A program made the translations under genes and the position numbers. A stretch of 32,579 nucleotides of DNA from Oribacterium sp. Lineage in GTDB: Bacteria > Bacillota > Clostridia > Lachnospirales > Lachnospiraceae. Below, in pieces: positions 31,273 to 32,579 of the stretch. Within the stretch, counting starts at the first letter, position 1. Every line of letters starts with the position of its first letter. Below the pieces are notes generated by a model. That model was not told the DNA's origin and ran no database searches. It saw only the letters and a program-made list of their open reading frames with translations. The stretch lies in NCBI GenBank assembly GCA_024689585.1, contig JAILDF010000313.1, forward strand, positions 1-32,579. Direction: 5' to 3'.

Positions 31273-32579
31273 ATGAAGATCAGAACACGATACGCTCCGT
31301 CACCAACCGGAAGAATGCATGTTGGTAATTTAAGAACTGCACTGTATGCTTACCTCATTTCAAAGCACGAGGACGGCGATTTCCTTCTCAGAATAGAAGA
31401 TACAGACCAGGAGCGTCTTGTTGAAGGTGCGGTAGACCTTATTAACAGAACCCTTGCCGACACAGGTCTCATCCCTGATGAGTCTCCTGACAAGCCGGGT
31501 AATTGCGGACCTTATGTTCAGTCAGACCGTGTTAAGTCCGGAATCTACATGGATTACGCAAAGCAGCTCGTAAACGAGGGCAAGGCTTACTACTGCTTCT
31601 GTACAAAGGAGCGTCTTGAGACTCTGAAGACAACCGTTAACGGCGAGGAGATCATGCACTATGATAAGCATTGTCTCGGCCTTTCAAAGGAAGAGATCGA
31701 GGAGAATCTTAAGGCAGGAAAGCCTTATGTTATCCGTCAGAACAACCCAACAGAGGGAACAACCTCTTTCCATGACGAGCTTTACGGAGATGTCACAGTA
31801 GACAACTCTGAGCTTGATGACATGGTACTTATCAAGTCCGACGGATTCCCTACTTACAATTTTGCCAATGTTATCGACGATCATCTTATGGGTATCACTC
31901 ACGTTGTCCGCGGCAATGAGTATCTGAGCTCAAGCCCTAAGTACAACCGTCTTTATGATGCATACGGATGGGAGATTCCCAAGTATGTTCACTGTCCGCT
32001 CATTACAGATGAAAACCACAAGAAGCTTTCAAAGCGTTCAGGACATTCTTCTTTTGAGGACCTCATCGACCAGGGCTTTGTTGCAGAGGCAGTTGTTAAC
32101 TTCGTAGCTCTTCTCGGCTGGTCACCGGATGACAATGATGAGATCATGTCTCTTCAGGATCTCATCCGTAAGTTTGATTACACCCGTATCTCCAAGAGTC
32201 CGGCTGTTTTCGACATGGGCAAGCTTCGCTGGATGAACGGCGAGTATATCAAGGCTATGGATTTCGATAAGTACTATGAGAGAGCGCTTCCTTTCATTCA
32301 GGAAACCATTAAGAAGCCTCTTGACTTCAAGCATATCGCTACCATGGTTAAGACCCGTATAGAGATTTTCCCGGATATCCCTGAAATGATATCTTTCTTT
32401 GAGGAGGTTCCTGAGTACGAGAATGATCTTTATGTAAATAAGAAGTCTAAGACAAATCTTGAGAACTCACTTCAGCTTCTTAAGGATGTGCTTCCTCTTC
32501 TTAAAGCTCAGGAGGATTACTCCAATGATGCGCTTTTCGCACTTCTTTCGGAGTACGGCAAGGAGAAGGAGCTTAAGAC
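31273..32579 (+). CDS. gltX: Glutamate-tRNA ligase (5' part; runs off the window)
   Basis: This class I aminoacyl-tRNA synthetase charges tRNA-Glu, and often also tRNA-Gln in organisms that use GatCAB. About 435 codons are present and the frame is open to the window edge, so the C-terminal anticodon-binding end is missing here. The HIGH-type motif is in [20 protein letters not shown] (~7-26), followed by [35 protein letters not shown] is typical of the tRNA acceptor/active-site region, and the KMSKS-type motif reads KKLSKRSG (~255-262). AGGAGA precedes the ATG at 31273. The codons are biased like those of infB and pnp. No T-box leader motif is seen upstream. Confidence 0.96.
   Translation, partial: MKIRTRYAPSPTGRMHVGNLRTALYAYLISKHEDGDFLLRIEDTDQERLVEGAVDLINRTLADTGLIPDESPDKPGNCGPYVQSDRVKSGIYMDYAKQLVNEGKAYYCFCTKERLETLKTTVNGEEIMHYDKHCLGLSKEEIEENLKAGKPYVIRQNNPTEGTTSFHDELYGDVTVDNSELDDMVLIKSDGFPTYNFANVIDDHLMGITHVVRGNEYLSSSPKYNRLYDAYGWEIPKYVHCPLITDENHKKLSKRSGHSSFEDLIDQGFVAEAVVNFVALLGWSPDDNDEIMSLQDLIRKFDYTRISKSPAVFDMGKLRWMNGEYIKAMDFDKYYERALPFIQETIKKPLDFKHIATMVKTRIEIFPDIPEMISFFEEVPEYENDLYVNKKSKTNLENSLQLLKDVLPLLKAQEDYSNDALFALLSEYGKEKELK

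Overview
The window reads as chromosomal DNA of a low-to-mid GC Gram-positive anaerobe. It is most likely a member of the Lachnospiraceae (Butyrivibrio/Pseudobutyrivibrio-like). This is inferred from the clostridial rimP-nusA-rnpM-rplGA-infB-rbfA-nrnA-truB/ribF-rpsO-pnp order, strong AGGAGG-type ribosome sites, sigma-A promoters and protein style; no rRNA or marker search was possible. No phage, insertion sequence with transposase, CRISPR array, tRNA or rRNA gene was found.

Left part (1-10.7 kb), cell envelope and regulation: a long inverted repeat at the left edge; a secreted D-Ala-D-Ala carboxypeptidase with a long Ser/Thr/Ala linker; an FHA-domain ABC ATPase with its ABC-2 permease; a LacI-family regulator on the minus strand; Maf nucleotide pyrophosphatase; a MATE exporter; and a minus-strand OmpR-type response regulator/histidine kinase pair. 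Three GC-rich palindromes with one shared core (around 4.78, 5.94 and 10.82 kb) sit only in intergenic DNA.

Middle part (10.7-20.1 kb): divergent from the two-component genes is a four-gene surface/export operon. It encodes an SLH-like exported protein, an HlyD/MacA-like adaptor with an internally duplicated body and a Gly-rich tail, a MacB-type ATPase with a ~100-residue acidic N-terminal extension, and a MacB/FtsX-type permease. The intergenic region carries an 11-bp-spaced direct repeat in place of a -35 box, which suggests control by the adjacent response regulator. Then come a stand-alone NAD(P)H-hydrate epimerase domain, a SARP/BTAD-type regulator with a degenerate GGDEF-like C-terminus, and a sodium:neurotransmitter-symporter-family transporter.

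Right part (20.1-32.6 kb), information processing: a translationally coupled rimP-nusA-rnpM-rplGA-infB-rbfA run, followed by nrnA and a single-ORF TruB-RibF fusion, then rpsO and pnp with their own promoters, and a gltX cut by the window end. The operon starts with a good promoter followed by an intrinsic-terminator-like hairpin before rimP, which fits attenuation by NusA. RimP lacks its usual C-terminal domain.

The most unusual points are the TruB-RibF fusion, the truncated acidic-tailed RimP, the duplicated adaptor with the acidic-tailed ATPase in the SLH operon, the SARP protein with GGDEF replaced by SSSQY, and the intergenic palindrome family. I do not see an unmistakably new defence or mobile system; the SLH/adaptor/ABC operon with its two-component partner is the best candidate for an undescribed system.
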